Below are positions 45,225-55,326 of a DNA stretch of 64,000 nt, in pieces. Position 1 is the stretch's first letter; each line of letters opens with the position of its first letter. The stretch is from NCBI GenBank assembly GCA_012064385.1, contig QRDG01001874.1, positions 1-64,000 on the forward strand, written 5' to 3'. The notes beneath the pieces were generated by a model that had not been told where the DNA came from, made no database searches, and saw nothing but the letters and a program-made list of their open reading frames with translations. The position numbers and the translations under genes were made by a program. This DNA comes from Puccinellia tenuiflora. Taxonomy: Eukaryota > Streptophyta > Magnoliopsida > Poales > Poaceae.

Positions 45225-46553
45225 ATGGCAACCTACCCCTCCGCCGCCAGCTACCCACCTTCTTCTTTTCCCGGCGGCTACTACACCTCCCGTCTTCCCT
45301 TATCCTACATCACTCCACCCGCCGTCCCCTACGCCGCCACCTACTGCTACCTACCTCCCGCCTCCACGCACGCACCCCCGCCTGGCTTCTTCCCCGCTCC
45401 ACCGTACGCTTTCCCCTACCCAGCGTCTACATCCTACCCACCCAATCTCTGGTCAACCTCCTCCACGCCGTCGAAATTGACTTTCCCCGCCCCGAACTCC
45501 TTCCCAGCGTGCTGCTACTCCACCGCTCCAGCCGCCTTCACCAACACCGTTCAAGTGCAGAACGACATCGACACGGCCCAATCCCGCTCCTGCGCCGCCG
45601 ACTTTCCCTATCCCCGAGTCCTCGCGCCGCCGCCAGCTTCTACACCGGCCACCAACTCCTCGTCACCGGCCCACCACACCTCCGGCCTCCCCATCGACGC
45701 CTTCCACACCGCTTATGCCTCCAAGATGCAGCCAGATCCCGCGCCCTTGTTCGGGGCTCCACTCCCCGCCTCCAGGTTGCAGCGGGGCACCGTCCCCGTA
45801 TCCAGCAAGTCCTACGGCGACCTCGCCTGTGGCCGACCGAAGAGCAGCAATGCCCTCCACCCCTCGAGGCCCAACTCCAGGTGCAAAGGTAGCGACTTCA
45901 CCAAGGGTAGCACGACTCCACGCGACGACGATTCCGTCTTCCTCAACACCACCTCGCTCGTTGTGTCCAGTACAGGCCTCAGCCCGCAAGCATCTACACT
46001 GGCGTTGTTGGAATCAACAGAAGCACAGGCTAGTGCGGAAGTAAACATCAGAGAGCATATGCCCCCTGCGGTCCTCGACATCAAGCGGCGATTGGAGGAG
46101 CATCAAGCTCAGTCGCAGCGTTCGTTTGATTCCCTGCAGAGCGAGCTCTCCAAATTGAGGAACAAGTTATCTTCTCTTAGCAATTACATGGTGCCATTGT
46201 CCACCTCGAGCACCACCACTGCCCCGACACTGTCTCTCAGCTTCAGCCTCAATAGCATGTCTGCAGCATCTGCTAGTGCTAATGTCTCCCCGCAAGTGTT
46301 TGGTGAAATGCCAACACCAATCTCTTGGCAGGGAACAAAGGGTACAACTCCTAACAACTGTTCTGGGCATCTCAGCGTGCAGAATCTTGATGGAAGGACA
46401 CAACCTTATGGTTTCAATAATCTCACTCGCCAGAGCATAATCCTAGCTGACGGTACTGAGCATAGCTACTACGCGCTACCGGAAAATTATTCCTTCGAAC
46501 GAGCTACTCGTGAGCCAGTGTTTGATGCCTATGCTGATGGAATAGATGGCTGA
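45225..46553 (+). CDS. RLX-3 ORF1: Pro/Tyr/Ser-rich protein with coiled coil (442 aa)
   Basis: The first good ATG after the primer site (45225, MATYPSAASYPPSSFPGGYY) begins a frame that is also open upstream into the LTR. Residues 1-150 are rich in Pro, Tyr and Ser, low-complexity and probably disordered. The middle is Ser/Thr/Pro-rich. Around residues 280-315, DIKRRLEEHQAQSQRSFDSL then LSKLRNKLSSL has heptad-like Leu spacing and is likely a coiled coil, as seen near the N-terminus of some chromovirus gag proteins. There is no CCHC motif. It ends at UGA 46551-46553, and the same frame goes on as ORF2. It may be a gag-like part of a single polyprotein. Confidence 0.65.
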   Translation: MATYPSAASYPPSSFPGGYYTSRLPLSYITPPAVPYAATYCYLPPASTHAPPPGFFPAPPYAFPYPASTSYPPNLWSTSSTPSKLTFPAPNSFPACCYSTAPAAFTNTVQVQNDIDTAQSRSCAADFPYPRVLAPPPASTPATNSSSPAHHTSGLPIDAFHTAYASKMQPDPAPLFGAPLPASRLQRGTVPVSSKSYGDLACGRPKSSNALHPSRPNSRCKGSDFTKGSTTPRDDDSVFLNTTSLVVSSTGLSPQASTLALLESTEAQASAEVNIREHMPPAVLDIKRRLEEHQAQSQRSFDSLQSELSKLRNKLSSLSNYMVPLSTSSTTTAPTLSLSFSLNSMSAASASANVSPQVFGEMPTPISWQGTKGTTPNNCSGHLSVQNLDGRTQPYGFNNLTRQSIILADGTEHSYYALPENYSFERATREPVFDAYADGIDG

Positions 46554-48410
46554 TCAACTGAGTTTGTTGATGTGTTCGTCAGTACTCCTGAGCAGCAGAA
46601 ATGTGAAGAAGATCACCAAGAAAGTGAATGTTCTCCAAGATACATCAAGTTCAAGCATGGGCAGTGCATCTCACAAGTAGTAGAGTATGCGTACACTCCT
46701 AGTTGCGTACTAGGAGATGTACTCAAAGATTATAAGAGGAATATGTTATTAAGTGAAGAAGGAAGAGAAGTCTGGGATCCAGGAGATACTGTAGGTCTTC
46801 TGCATACATCGATACTGACAGAGGAAATGAGTGACCATCTTACCAAATGCAATATTCTGAAGTACTTGTTGCAATCAGCAGAGATTAGGTACTGCACTAT
46901 GAAATGCAACAGTTGGATGAATACTGTTCTAAAGTACATGTGTGATCAAGTAGAAGGTCTGAACCCTCTGTCTCTAACCACACCTTGGGATCCAGGTGTT
47001 TTGGTCATGCACCCTGGGATTACTCGCAGTAGTACAAGGACTACAAGAGATGATGAATGGGAAGTTACAGAAGATTTCCTTGATGACCAGGAGCTCATGA
47101 AAAATATTTCTTGCAAAGTGGCAGTGCTTGCATGGCTCATGTCAATAACTGAGACTCCATTCCAACTACTGAACAATACCAATTACACATGGGATCCTGG
47201 TGTTCTGAGCATCATAAATATGATAGTAGATAAAAATACAGTATCCCATCCAGTTCAGTTTGTCCAGCGGACAGCAAAGCTGTCATTCCTTAGCTTGACA
47301 GACTGCATGAAATATTTTGTTTCCAATAGCACGAATCCTGTACTCCATGCTACTGCCCTCACCATGCAAAGAGCTGCACATTTATCTCAGGGTAATTGCC
47401 TCTGCTCCCTGTACTGTAACAGTGTGCTCAATACTGAATATTGCATAGAAAGAATGCAGTGGGATCCTGGAGTTAAAATGTCCGTGTACAGTTGGTTGGA
47501 TATCTTGACCGTGTGGAGTGACATTGTTACACCATTGTCTTACACACATATTCCAGAACTAGCAACATGGCAAAATCAAGTGAGCAGTGCTTCTTACATA
47601 TGGGATCCAGGAGACTATACAAGTCTTAGTTCAAGACTTAACAGAGATATTCTTGAAGTGCTCTCTTGCCTATCACAACAAATCTATTGCAAGGTGCCAC
47701 CAAGACAAGACAATCGTGTACTTCAGTTTGAATGGGATCCAGGCATTCTGAGCTTGATTGACATGATGCTGGGCAAAACTATAGTGCCAAATCGAATTCA
47801 TAGTAGGCAGACACCTTGCACACTAGTAATTCTTCTTGGACAGCCTGTCAGCCTGAACCAAGTCTGGGCTCAGTTGGTACCTTGTCTTCCTTGGTGCCAT
47901 ATTCCAAATGCTTTCCTAGAGGTACCGTACTGCTGCTTGCCATTTGTTCTGGACTGCCCTTATTCAGAACCAATTCAGCAGCTAGTATGCCACTCTCGCT
48001 TGTTCAGTTTGACAGAAGCTATCCTGCGTGCAATATATATGCCAAATGCTGCTATTCTGCATGTGCTGCGGGTCTTGACTTTTGGGGAAATAGCTCAAGA
48101 AGGAAGAGATGCTGCAGCTGTGTACCGTGTCTTGAAAATTCAGTTACCAATAAGCAAACCTTCTCATATTTGGGACCCTGGTATTGAATTACTCCTGTGT
48201 GTATGCATGCTGCATGTACACATGACTCAGCAAGTGGGCTGTTCTGCTATCCATGCATGCCACTTAGTGTCTGCTTTCTTGCCTCCCATGCAAATCGCAG
48301 CCTATTGTCCAAGCAACATTAAGCAAGGTACCCAGAAGAATTATAATGCAAAGAATCTGCTATCTTCACCGAACTATCTTCAGTACATTTCGTCCTCCTT
48401 GATACACTGA
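46554..48410 (+). CDS. RLX-3 ORF2: WDPG-motif protein (about 618 codons), unknown function
   Basis: Same frame as ORF1, directly after its UGA, reading STEFVDVFVSTPEQQKCEED and onward with no stop until 48410. Seven WDPG tetrapeptides lie at codon starts 46773, 46986, 47190, 47460, 47601, 47733 and 48171, all in this frame. Some are followed by similar sequence (WDPGVLSIINMI and WDPGILSLIDMM), suggesting repeated modules. The protein is rich in Cys, Leu and Met, with several hydrophobic stretches late on (for example IELLLCVCMLHVHM). AT content is higher than in ORF1. I recognise no enzyme motif. The first possible own start after the UGA is not obvious, so readthrough or a single decayed codon is likelier than a separate gene. 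Confidence 0.6.
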   Translation, partial: STEFVDVFVSTPEQQKCEEDHQESECSPRYIKFKHGQCISQVVEYAYTPSCVLGDVLKDYKRNMLLSEEGREVWDPGDTVGLLHTSILTEEMSDHLTKCNILKYLLQSAEIRYCTMKCNSWMNTVLKYMCDQVEGLNPLSLTTPWDPGVLVMHPGITRSSTRTTRDDEWEVTEDFLDDQELMKNISCKVAVLAWLMSITETPFQLLNNTNYTWDPGVLSIINMIVDKNTVSHPVQFVQRTAKLSFLSLTDCMKYFVSNSTNPVLHATALTMQRAAHLSQGNCLCSLYCNSVLNTEYCIERMQWDPGVKMSVYSWLDILTVWSDIVTPLSYTHIPELATWQNQVSSASYIWDPGDYTSLSSRLNRDILEVLSCLSQQIYCKVPPRQDNRVLQFEWDPGILSLIDMMLGKTIVPNRIHSRQTPCTLVILLGQPVSLNQVWAQLVPCLPWCHIPNAFLEVPYCCLPFVLDCPYSEPIQQLVCHSRLFSLTEAILRAIYMPNAAILHVLRVLTFGEIAQEGRDAAAVYRVLKIQLPISKPSHIWDPGIELLLCVCMLHVHMTQQVGCSAIHACHLVSAFLPPMQIAAYCPSNIKQGTQKNYNAKNLLSSPNYLQYISSSLIH

Positions 48411-48497
48411 ATGAGTGCAGAAGGATAAATTGTCAAGGATAAAAGTTTCTGTAGAAACTTGTTCCATTGGTGACCAATGGCTTCAGGGGGGGAGTAA
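48411..48497 (+). other. RLX-3 3' untranslated segment with polypurine tract
   Basis: Short spacer after the ORF2 stop. AGGGGGGGAG at 48485-48494 followed by TAA lies directly before the 3' LTR and is the expected plus-strand primer. Confidence 0.8.
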
Positions 48498-48774
48498 TGT
48501 CAGGTACTAGTAGTGGTATGGAGTAGTAATATGTTGGTAACTGTGAGGGTACTTTAGGTATTTCATATGGTGGTCACTTTGTAGCTGGCTTGGTCTTTAT
48601 AAGCCCATCTTGTATCATGTGGAATCAACCAAGAAATAAAAACCCTAATTTTACCTTTATTTTCTGCAATTTATCTTAGATTTAATTCCTGCAATTACCA
48701 GTTTTCTATCGATTCCTCTTAAAATCCCAATTCTTGTGATCCTCTTCGATCAGGCACCCATCGGGGTCCTGACA
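48498..48774 (+). repeat. RLX-3 3' LTR (277 bp)
   Basis: Starts TGTCAGGTACTAG and ends GGTCCTGACA. Same length as the 5' LTR. Confidence 0.92.
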
Positions 48775-50103
48775 CCGCAGCAAGCCGCCGCCGTGCCGTC
48801 CCCGCCGTCGCCGCGTGCTCTCGGGCACCCGTCGGTCGGAGTCGACGGCGCCCGTCGCGTACGTCCCCGTGCGCGTGCTCGCATGGTTGGGGACGAGGAC
48901 GTCGACGGCGCCCCGCCCGCGCCTTTCTCGGACGCGGTGGGGGTCGGCAACCTCGCCGCCATCCTCGGCCGGCCTGCCGAGCCACCTCCACCGCCGCCAT
49001 CGTCGCCTCCTGATGCCCCGCCATGGCCACTCCCGCGTCGACCAAGGCGGCGGCCCCCGCGGTCCCGGCATCCCTGGCCTCCTCCACGGGCGCGGCCGGC
49101 CCGGCGTGGCCGTCCCCGTCGCCGGCGTCCGCCCCGGCCGCCAGTCGCCGGCGTCGGCCTCTCCCCAAGCAAGCTCCTGTACGAGCTGAAGCTAGAAGAA
49201 AAGCTCCTGATCGTTCATTATGTGCTAGCTAAAAGCGTATTTCGTTTTTTTTTACAGCTTTACGCTTTCCAAAGAAGAAGACGTATTTCCCGGATCTACG
49301 CGAACAGCCCGGCCCAGTCCAGAAACGGCCCGTTCTGTTTTTTTTGTCTGAGTGAGCAGCAGATAGCTATTCTTCGCCGAGCCATAATTTTTGAACCGTA
49401 GCTCCGTTCGAGGTGATTCGAATTTGTAAATTCAAATTTTAAAAATCTCTATCCAGTGGTATAGGTTTTATATTTTTGTAAAATATTTATATGCTCAGCA
49501 CCCTTGTATGCTTGCATAGGTGTCCCGCGGTACCGGCAAACCGATACCCTAAATCGTGACGTGTCCGTGACCTCCAAGCCAAATGGCGCAGATCGTCGCA
49601 GGCAAGCTAACCACTTGCTATGAACACTCAAGCGGTGTTGTTTGTTTGCATATTACCATGTCATATGTGTGCTTTGTATTTTATTTTATTGCTTGTCATT
49701 TGTCAACTGTGCGTCACGAGATATCGTGGCTTTGTCTTCATTCCTGTAATACGATAAACCCATCAAGTGTGGGTTGAGTTCCGGCCGGCGACTAAATACA
49801 TGCTGGGCACCGCCCATGTGGATTGAATCTCGTCTACTATCGGTATTATTATTTCATGTAACTTTACTTTCATGCAATACGATAAACCCATCAAGTGTGG
49901 GTTGGGTTCCGGCCGGCGACTAAATACATGTGGGGCCCCGCCCACATGGATTGAATCTCGTCTACTTTTCTGTAGAGTTGTGGCGTGTGTTGGACGGTAC
50001 CATGCACCACTCCCCATTCCGGCGACGATGGACTGGGGGAACCGCCGCAGTCAATGGAATGGAGGAACGGGATCGCGTGGACGCCTCCACTAACATTTGT
50101 AGT

Positions 50104-50560
50104 CGACCCGTGGCTGTCACTGGTCGGAAGTATCTCCGCCCTCGCCCGGTTGACGCTAACCGATTGTGTTATTTTATTTTCTTACTCGACTGTGGCTGTT
50201 ACTGGCCGGAAACATCTCCGTCCTCGCCCGGTCGATTTTGTTATTTTATTTTCTGTACTCGACCCGTGGCTGCTACTGGCCGGAGACAACTCCGTCCTCG
50301 CCCGGTTGATTTTGTTATTTTATTTTCGTTACTCGACCTGTGGCTGCTACTGGCCGGAGGAAACTCCGTCCTCGCCCGGTTGATTTTGTTATTTTATTTT
50401 CGTTACTCGACCTGTGGCTGCTACTGGCCGGAGGCAACTCCGTCCTCGCCCGGTTGATTTTGTTATTTTATTTATTTTTGTTACTCGACCTGTGGCTGTT
50501 ACTGGCCGGAGGCATCTCCGTCCTCGCCCGGTTGAATTTATTCATCTTTGCTGAATTATT
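50104..50560 (+). repeat. LTR3 minisatellite, six units of about 74 bp
   Basis: Unit starts at about 50104, 50187, 50260, 50334, 50408 and 50486. The third unit starts with CGACCCG and the last tail has an extra TTTA. Confidence 0.85.
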
Positions 50561-52065
50561 ACATGATTATTATTGCTTATTGCTGGAACTATCGTGTGGC
50601 TTATGATTGCTTATGGTCTTAAGTTGAAATGATACTATACTTGTTGTGTTGGACTAACCGTCTGTTGTTTGGACTTGTTGTTAAATGAAACTGGAATAAA
50701 TGAACCCTCCCTCCAAACTTCGATAGGGTCAGTCCATAGTGCCACTAATCTGAACATTGAACGCACTACCCCCCGTCGCCCAAATGGGAGAGCCATAGCC
50801 TATGTAACCTATCAAGCCTCCTTTGATGCTACCCACTTGGCAAGTCTAGTCGGATACTGCATAGTTGTGGTCGGGGCTAGTCTTGTGAAGGTTCCGGAGC
50901 TAGGCGTCGCTCATGAGTTGGGGACGTGCCGGATTCACTTCGTCATAAGACATAGAGTTATGTCAGTAGCTATACAGGGAGTGTCTTGGTAGAGTGAACG
51001 GTTATGTAAGTGTATCTTGCCTTGGCCAGGTAAGGTGCAATTAGATGGGTGGTAACTGCAACCTCTCGAGAGTGTGTCAACTAGCAGCTAGCCTTGTTCC
51101 TAGGTTATGGAACAGTTCAGTGTCGGTCACACTATTGTCCTTTGTCGAGTCCGGAGGTTAAACTTAAGATCGGTGTGAAAGAAAGATGAATAACCCGATT
51201 TCACTAAATGAACCAATAAGATGATGCAGGGAATCTTACTTCAGTTGTGGATGGTTATCCATGTTGAGGGATGGCGGTGTGATCGTTGAGGGCCTAGAGT
51301 TAGGCCTGAGCCAACATCGTCCGTGCATGCCCTAGTGAAAAGATGAGGCCAGTGGGCCTAGCAGTGGAAAGATGTGGTGAGGCTGTTGGGCCTAGTTGTG
51401 ACAGGTTTGCTATAATACTTATTACCAATGGGTACATCCGTTATTCGTCACAGGTAAGTTCTTTGTGTGATCTCCAGTACACGATCCAACCCCACCTGGC
51501 TTGGACTCTGTACTGATGATACCCCCGTTGTTTGCTTATGCCCTAGTTTGTTGTGCTACCTTGTTGCTATCCACTTGGAATGTCGTGAGTAGACACTTGC
51601 CATGTTTAGATTATTATTGTTATTATTATTGTTGGTTACTTGTTGCCTGAATGCTTGACTGTTCATGTCTTGTGGTTGTTTCTTGCGAGTACATCATTTT
51701 ACTCAAACTGGCTTTTCATGTGGCCAGACGTTGAGAGTATACATCTTCCACCATAGCAAGGAGATGGAGCAAAAGCGTGCTAGGATCAGTAGCCCAGCCA
51801 GATACCTGTGGAATGGAGCCACTCCAAGCCGTTGCTTTAGTCGTCTTCCGCTGCCAGTTAAAAACTCTGTCCCGTGCCATACTTGGCCAAGATAATTTCT
51901 CACGCCTTGATGGCCATGTAAACCATTTGTAGCCCTTTGGGCCTGATTGTGTAATGATATTTCTGCTATGTTGCATTGTCGTAACGTGCGTCCAGATATC
52001 CTGGGCTGGCGCACGGGGCGACCGCCTTTCTGACGACATGTGTCAGAAGGGGGTGCCACAGTCAC

Positions 52066-52157
52066 TGGCGGGGAAAGTCTGCCGCCAAGGGTTCTACTGG
52101 CCAACAGTACTTCACGACGCGGAGCAGCCAGTCAAGACCTGCGAAGCCTGCTAGTAC
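52066..52157 (+). pseudogene. Tat-A integrase zinc finger, second half
   Basis: Resumes after LARD-1 and reads LAGKVCRQGFYWPTVLHDAE and KTCEAC, giving the two Cys of the HHCC finger (the His pair is at about 29690-29715). A TAG (52152-52154) follows where a Gln is expected. Sequence after about 52157 is no longer Tat; the integrase core is missing. Confidence 0.82.
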
Positions 52158-53454
52158 TGTAACAGCCCCTACATGGTATTGTAAAATTTGAACCAAATTT
52201 TCACTTTTGCATTGCACTTGCATCATGGCATACATATTTAAATTGCTAAGTGTAATCAAGCAACAATTGGAAAACATTTAAAAAGGAAGCAAAACCCTTC
52301 CCAAATTTCCAAACCAAATGCATTGCTCAAATTGGCAAAACAAATTATTCTTGAGTTTCCAATTTGTCCAGGAAGTTCCAAGAATACATTTTATAAATAT
52401 TTGTCAAAGGCAATTTCTTGCCAAGCAAACAAATAAAATTGAGAATTCAAAATTGGTTCAAATCATTTTCTAATTTGAAACCAAGTTCAACTTTTCAAAA
52501 ATTCAAAAGAAAAATATGGGGAGCTTCATTATTTTATTAGGATCCTCCATAAATATTTTCAGAATTTTAGAAGACGTTTAAGTGCCTCAAATAAATCCTA
52601 AATGCCTGCTGGTTTAAAAGGTAATAAAAATAACAAATGAAGTGCAGGGGGTTTCTGAAAAACTCCTTCTTGCCTGTCGCCACAGTGGGCGCACTGTGCC
52701 GCCATGCCGCTGTGCCTCGCCCCTGCGCCGCGCTGCCATGCACCCCTGGTGGATAGGAGGCTCTCTGCTCCCTGTTATCTCTCTCCCCTCACTCGCTCCC
52801 TCCCCGTTTTCCCCGAAACGAAACCCTAAACCTACCTCATTGGCCGCCATGGAACCGCCGCCATCGCCCGTGCATCGCCGCCATTAGAGAGCCCGTAGAG
52901 CATATCGAAGCGGGGCAAACACTCCGTCGCGTCGCCCTCTACCTCCTCGTCCACGGAATCGGGCGTCGGAGCCCGGAGTCATCGCCGTCGTCCTCGTCTC
53001 CCTCCGCTCCGGCCGCCGCCTGCCGAGCCGATTGCCGCTGTCTCCGACCTCCTTCTTCACCGCCGCGAGTACCCACGCAACGAGGGTGAGCCGCTGGTCC
53101 TCCTGGACATTCCCGCTCCCCCCTCTATATCTCGTAGATAATCGCGCCGTCGGTCTCCGCCGCAGCTCGTCGCGGGAGCCATTACCGGCGACCATTTGGT
53201 CTGTAGCGCCGCCAGTAGGTTCCCCGTAGCTTACCACGTCGAATGCGCCCAGTGACTCGTCCCCGTCGACGGATCGGTGCCCGACGCCGCCGGTGGTCAC
53301 CACGCGCGCGCGCCGGTCGTGGCCTCGGCATCGGTCAAACCATTTCCTCGGTACTACCGGGCAGTTAGCTGGAAATACCGACTGTAAGACTTTTCGGTAC
53401 TAGATACTTTGGGTTCTATTCCGGAAGTAGCTCGGAATTTGCTCCGGAAGTACC
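52158..53454 (+). mobile_element. Fragment of an unidentified LTR element
   Basis: Begins TGTAACAGCC, a typical LTR start, right at the break in Tat-A. It is AT-rich to about 52640, then GC-rich (52650-53340) with a CCCTAAACC / CGCCGCCATGG leader-like stretch like those of long gypsy LTRs. Its right end is lost where the BARE-like LTR begins at 53455, so neither a target duplication nor a family can be confirmed. The ORFs on both strands (52614-53303) look like GC-rich shadows. Confidence 0.5.
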
Positions 53455-55313
53455 TGTTGGGAATATGCCCTAGAGGCAATAATAAAATGGTTTATTAGCA
53501 TATTCATATTTATGATAATTGTTTATTCTCCATGGTATAATTGTATTAAATGGAACTTAATACATGTGTGGAATATAAACACCAGGAGTCCCTAGTGAGC
53601 CTCTACAGGACTAGTTCGTTGATCGAGAGATAGTTAGAGTTTCCTAACTATGGAATTGTTATAGTCACTTGATAACGGAGTCACGTCATTGGGTGAACGA
53701 CTTGATGGACATGACCCAAATAATAAGAGTTCCAATTAATTGTGTCACAAAAGTTTCGTTGTCAACACTTTTAATATATGCCAGATATAGTTTCCTTAGA
53801 CCATGAGATTATATCACTCCCGTTCACCGGAGGAATACTTTGTGGACATCAAACGTTACTTCGTAACTGGGTGATTATAAAGGTGGCTTTCAGGTATCTC
53901 CGACGGTGAATTGTTGGGTGATATGAATTAAGAGTGGGATTTGTCCCTCCATGTGACGGAGAAGATATCTCCAGGCCTTCTCGATAATATAGCATCATAA
54001 AGTCTGCAGACACGTGATTAGGTGGTAATCACGGAGATCCTATGTTATGGACGAGTAAAGAGAACTTGGCGGTAACGAGATTAAACTAGACATGGGGATG
54101 TCAACGATTAAATCTCGGGCAAGTAAAATATCGTGAGACAAAGGAATCGTATATGAGATTAATTGAATCTCCAGCATCATGGTTCAATCGAGAAAAGAGT
54201 TTCGTCTAGTGTTTAGGAATTAATATGGGCATCCCGGTCCCACTATTAATTATTGATATGATCATGTCTATGCATTCCCGAACCCGTAGGGTCACACACT
54301 TAACGCTCCGATGAAATTAGGTTTTGCGATGAATTGAATGATGAAATGAACGAATGGTGATTCGGAGTTCCGGATAAGATCACAGACGTCACGAGGAGTT
54401 CCGGAGGAGTCCGGAGAATAAGATTCATATAAGGAAAGTAGTTTCCGGAGGTATCGGAAAGGTTCCGGGAAATATTTGGAACATATCGGAAGGTTCTAGA
54501 ATATTCTAGAGGGGTCTAGTAGTGGGATCCACATATTGTATGGGGGCCCACATGGACCAAGGGGGTGCAGCCACCACACGGTGTGCCGCACCACCCAAGG
54601 CCCAGATGGGCCAATCCGAGTTGGCTTAGGAGGGAGCCGGCCGAACCCTAGGAGGAGTCCTAGGGGGACTCGGCTTGGGGGCCAAGCCACCCCTTGGCCG
54701 GCCGGCCCTAGGGCTTCCCCTCCACCTATAAATAGAGGGCAAGGGGGGGTGCGACACACAAAAAGGGAGGAGCCCTAGCCGCACCACCATACCCCTCTAA
54801 ACCCTAACCCTAGCCGCACCCCTCTCCCCGGAGGGCTACCGCCACCACCATCTCCACCTAGCCGCACCACCCCCTAGCCCTAGGGGCTGCTGCGCCTCCT
54901 CCTCTCCCTCTCCTCTTGCTTGGCTTGGTGAAGCCCTGCTCGTGGAGATCGTCATCATCACCACCACACCATCGTGTTGCTGAGATCATCAAGGCCACGT
55001 CCTCTCGCTTGCGGGATCAAGGAGTTGACGTCTTCATCGAGCTGTACGTGTGGACACCACGGAGGTTCTGCTTGTTTCTGCACTTCATCGGATTCGATCT
55101 CGAGGTTAATACATATCCTCGCGACTAGATGAGTCTAGTTGCGGGGATCGACTAGCCAACCCCTGCACCGACAAAACGCGTTTGTTCGATCTTCGAGGGT
55201 AAGAGATTGGATATCCTTCTTGCTACCAACATCTCATCAATTAGATCTTGTGTTGGGTTTATTCTTTCTTGTTTGCGTAGGAAATTTTTTGTTTTCCATG
55301 CTGCGACCCTTCA
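53455..55313 (+). repeat. BARE/Angela/WIS-like copia 5' LTR (1859 bp)
   Basis: The head TGTTGGGAATATGCCCTAGA followed by GGCAATAATAAA closely matches the well-known LTR start of Triticeae BARE-1/Angela/WIS elements. TATAAATA at 54727-54734 is a good TATA box. The LTR ends CTGCGACCCTTCA, followed by GTGGTATCAGAGC. Its length fits the family (about 1.8 kb). Confidence 0.9.
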
Positions 55314-55314
55314 G

Positions 55315-55326
55315 TGGTATCAGAGC
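55315..55326 (+). other. BARE-like primer binding site (tRNA-iMet)
   Basis: TGGTATCAGAGC one base after the LTR end. Confidence 0.92.

Larger units (their letters stand above)
44744..48774 (+). mobile_element. RLX-3: 4.0-kb LTR element encoding a WDPG-motif polyprotein
   Basis: It has 277-bp LTRs at 44744-45020 and 48498-48774 (about a dozen differences by eye; the left one ends TA instead of CA). A tRNA-Met primer site lies at 45023-45034 and a purine tract at 48485-48493. The interior is one frame of about 1,060 codons with a single UGA at 46551-46553. I see no gag knuckle, protease, RT, RNase H or integrase, so it is non-autonomous, yet it keeps a long open frame. I do not recognise the family; short LTRs and the Met site fit either copia or a Reina-like chromovirus partner. 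Confidence 0.88.
29735..52060 (+). mobile_element. LARD-1: tandem LARD-like array, three LTRs and two internal domains
   Basis: The order is LTR1 (29735-34558), internal 1 (34559-36452), LTR2 (36453-41289), internal 2 (41290-43193) and LTR3 (43194-52060, containing RLX-3). Each LTR is about 4.83 kb once RLX-3 is removed; the internals are about 1.9 kb. Each internal starts with a tRNA-Met primer site and ends with a purine tract. There is no gag, protease, RT or integrase, so this is a large non-autonomous derivative. The TGTCACATCC head, Met primer site and AGATTCTTTTTAAGGGGG tract resemble Tekay-type chromoviruses; that link is inference. Confidence 0.9.
43194..52060 (+). repeat. LARD-1 LTR3 (about 4831 bp plus nested RLX-3)
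   Basis: The two parts, 43194-44743 and 48775-52060, join at the CCGCA duplication to give a full LTR matching LTR2. It contains its own minisatellite at about 50104-50560 (six units) and ends GTGCCACA before the GTCAC duplication. Confidence 0.92.
1..52157 (+). mobile_element. Tat-A: fragmented Ty3/gypsy (Tat lineage) retrotransposon, host of the nested insertions
   Basis: Gag, protease, RT, RNase H, a second RNase H and the integrase zinc finger occur in the expected order on the plus strand, split by three insertions. Removing those insertions at their 5-bp target duplications rejoins the protein order seen uninterrupted in Tat-B (58079-64000). Two RNase H domains in tandem are a known mark of the Tat/Ogre branch of plant gypsy elements. 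The 5' end lies left of the window. The 3' end is lost at 52157, just after the integrase HHCC motif, where unrelated LTR sequence begins. Only about 4.3 kb of the 52 kb span is Tat-A itself. Private stops and frameshifts show it is dead. Confidence 0.85.

Noticed and set aside
46773..48182. WDPG motifs as a regular tandem repeat
   Set aside because: Spacings are 213, 204, 270, 141, 132 and 438 nt, so they are recurring motifs, not a fixed-length tandem array.
54496..54778. ORFs within the BARE-like LTR
   Set aside because: They overlap the TATA box and leader of the LTR and have no coding signature.
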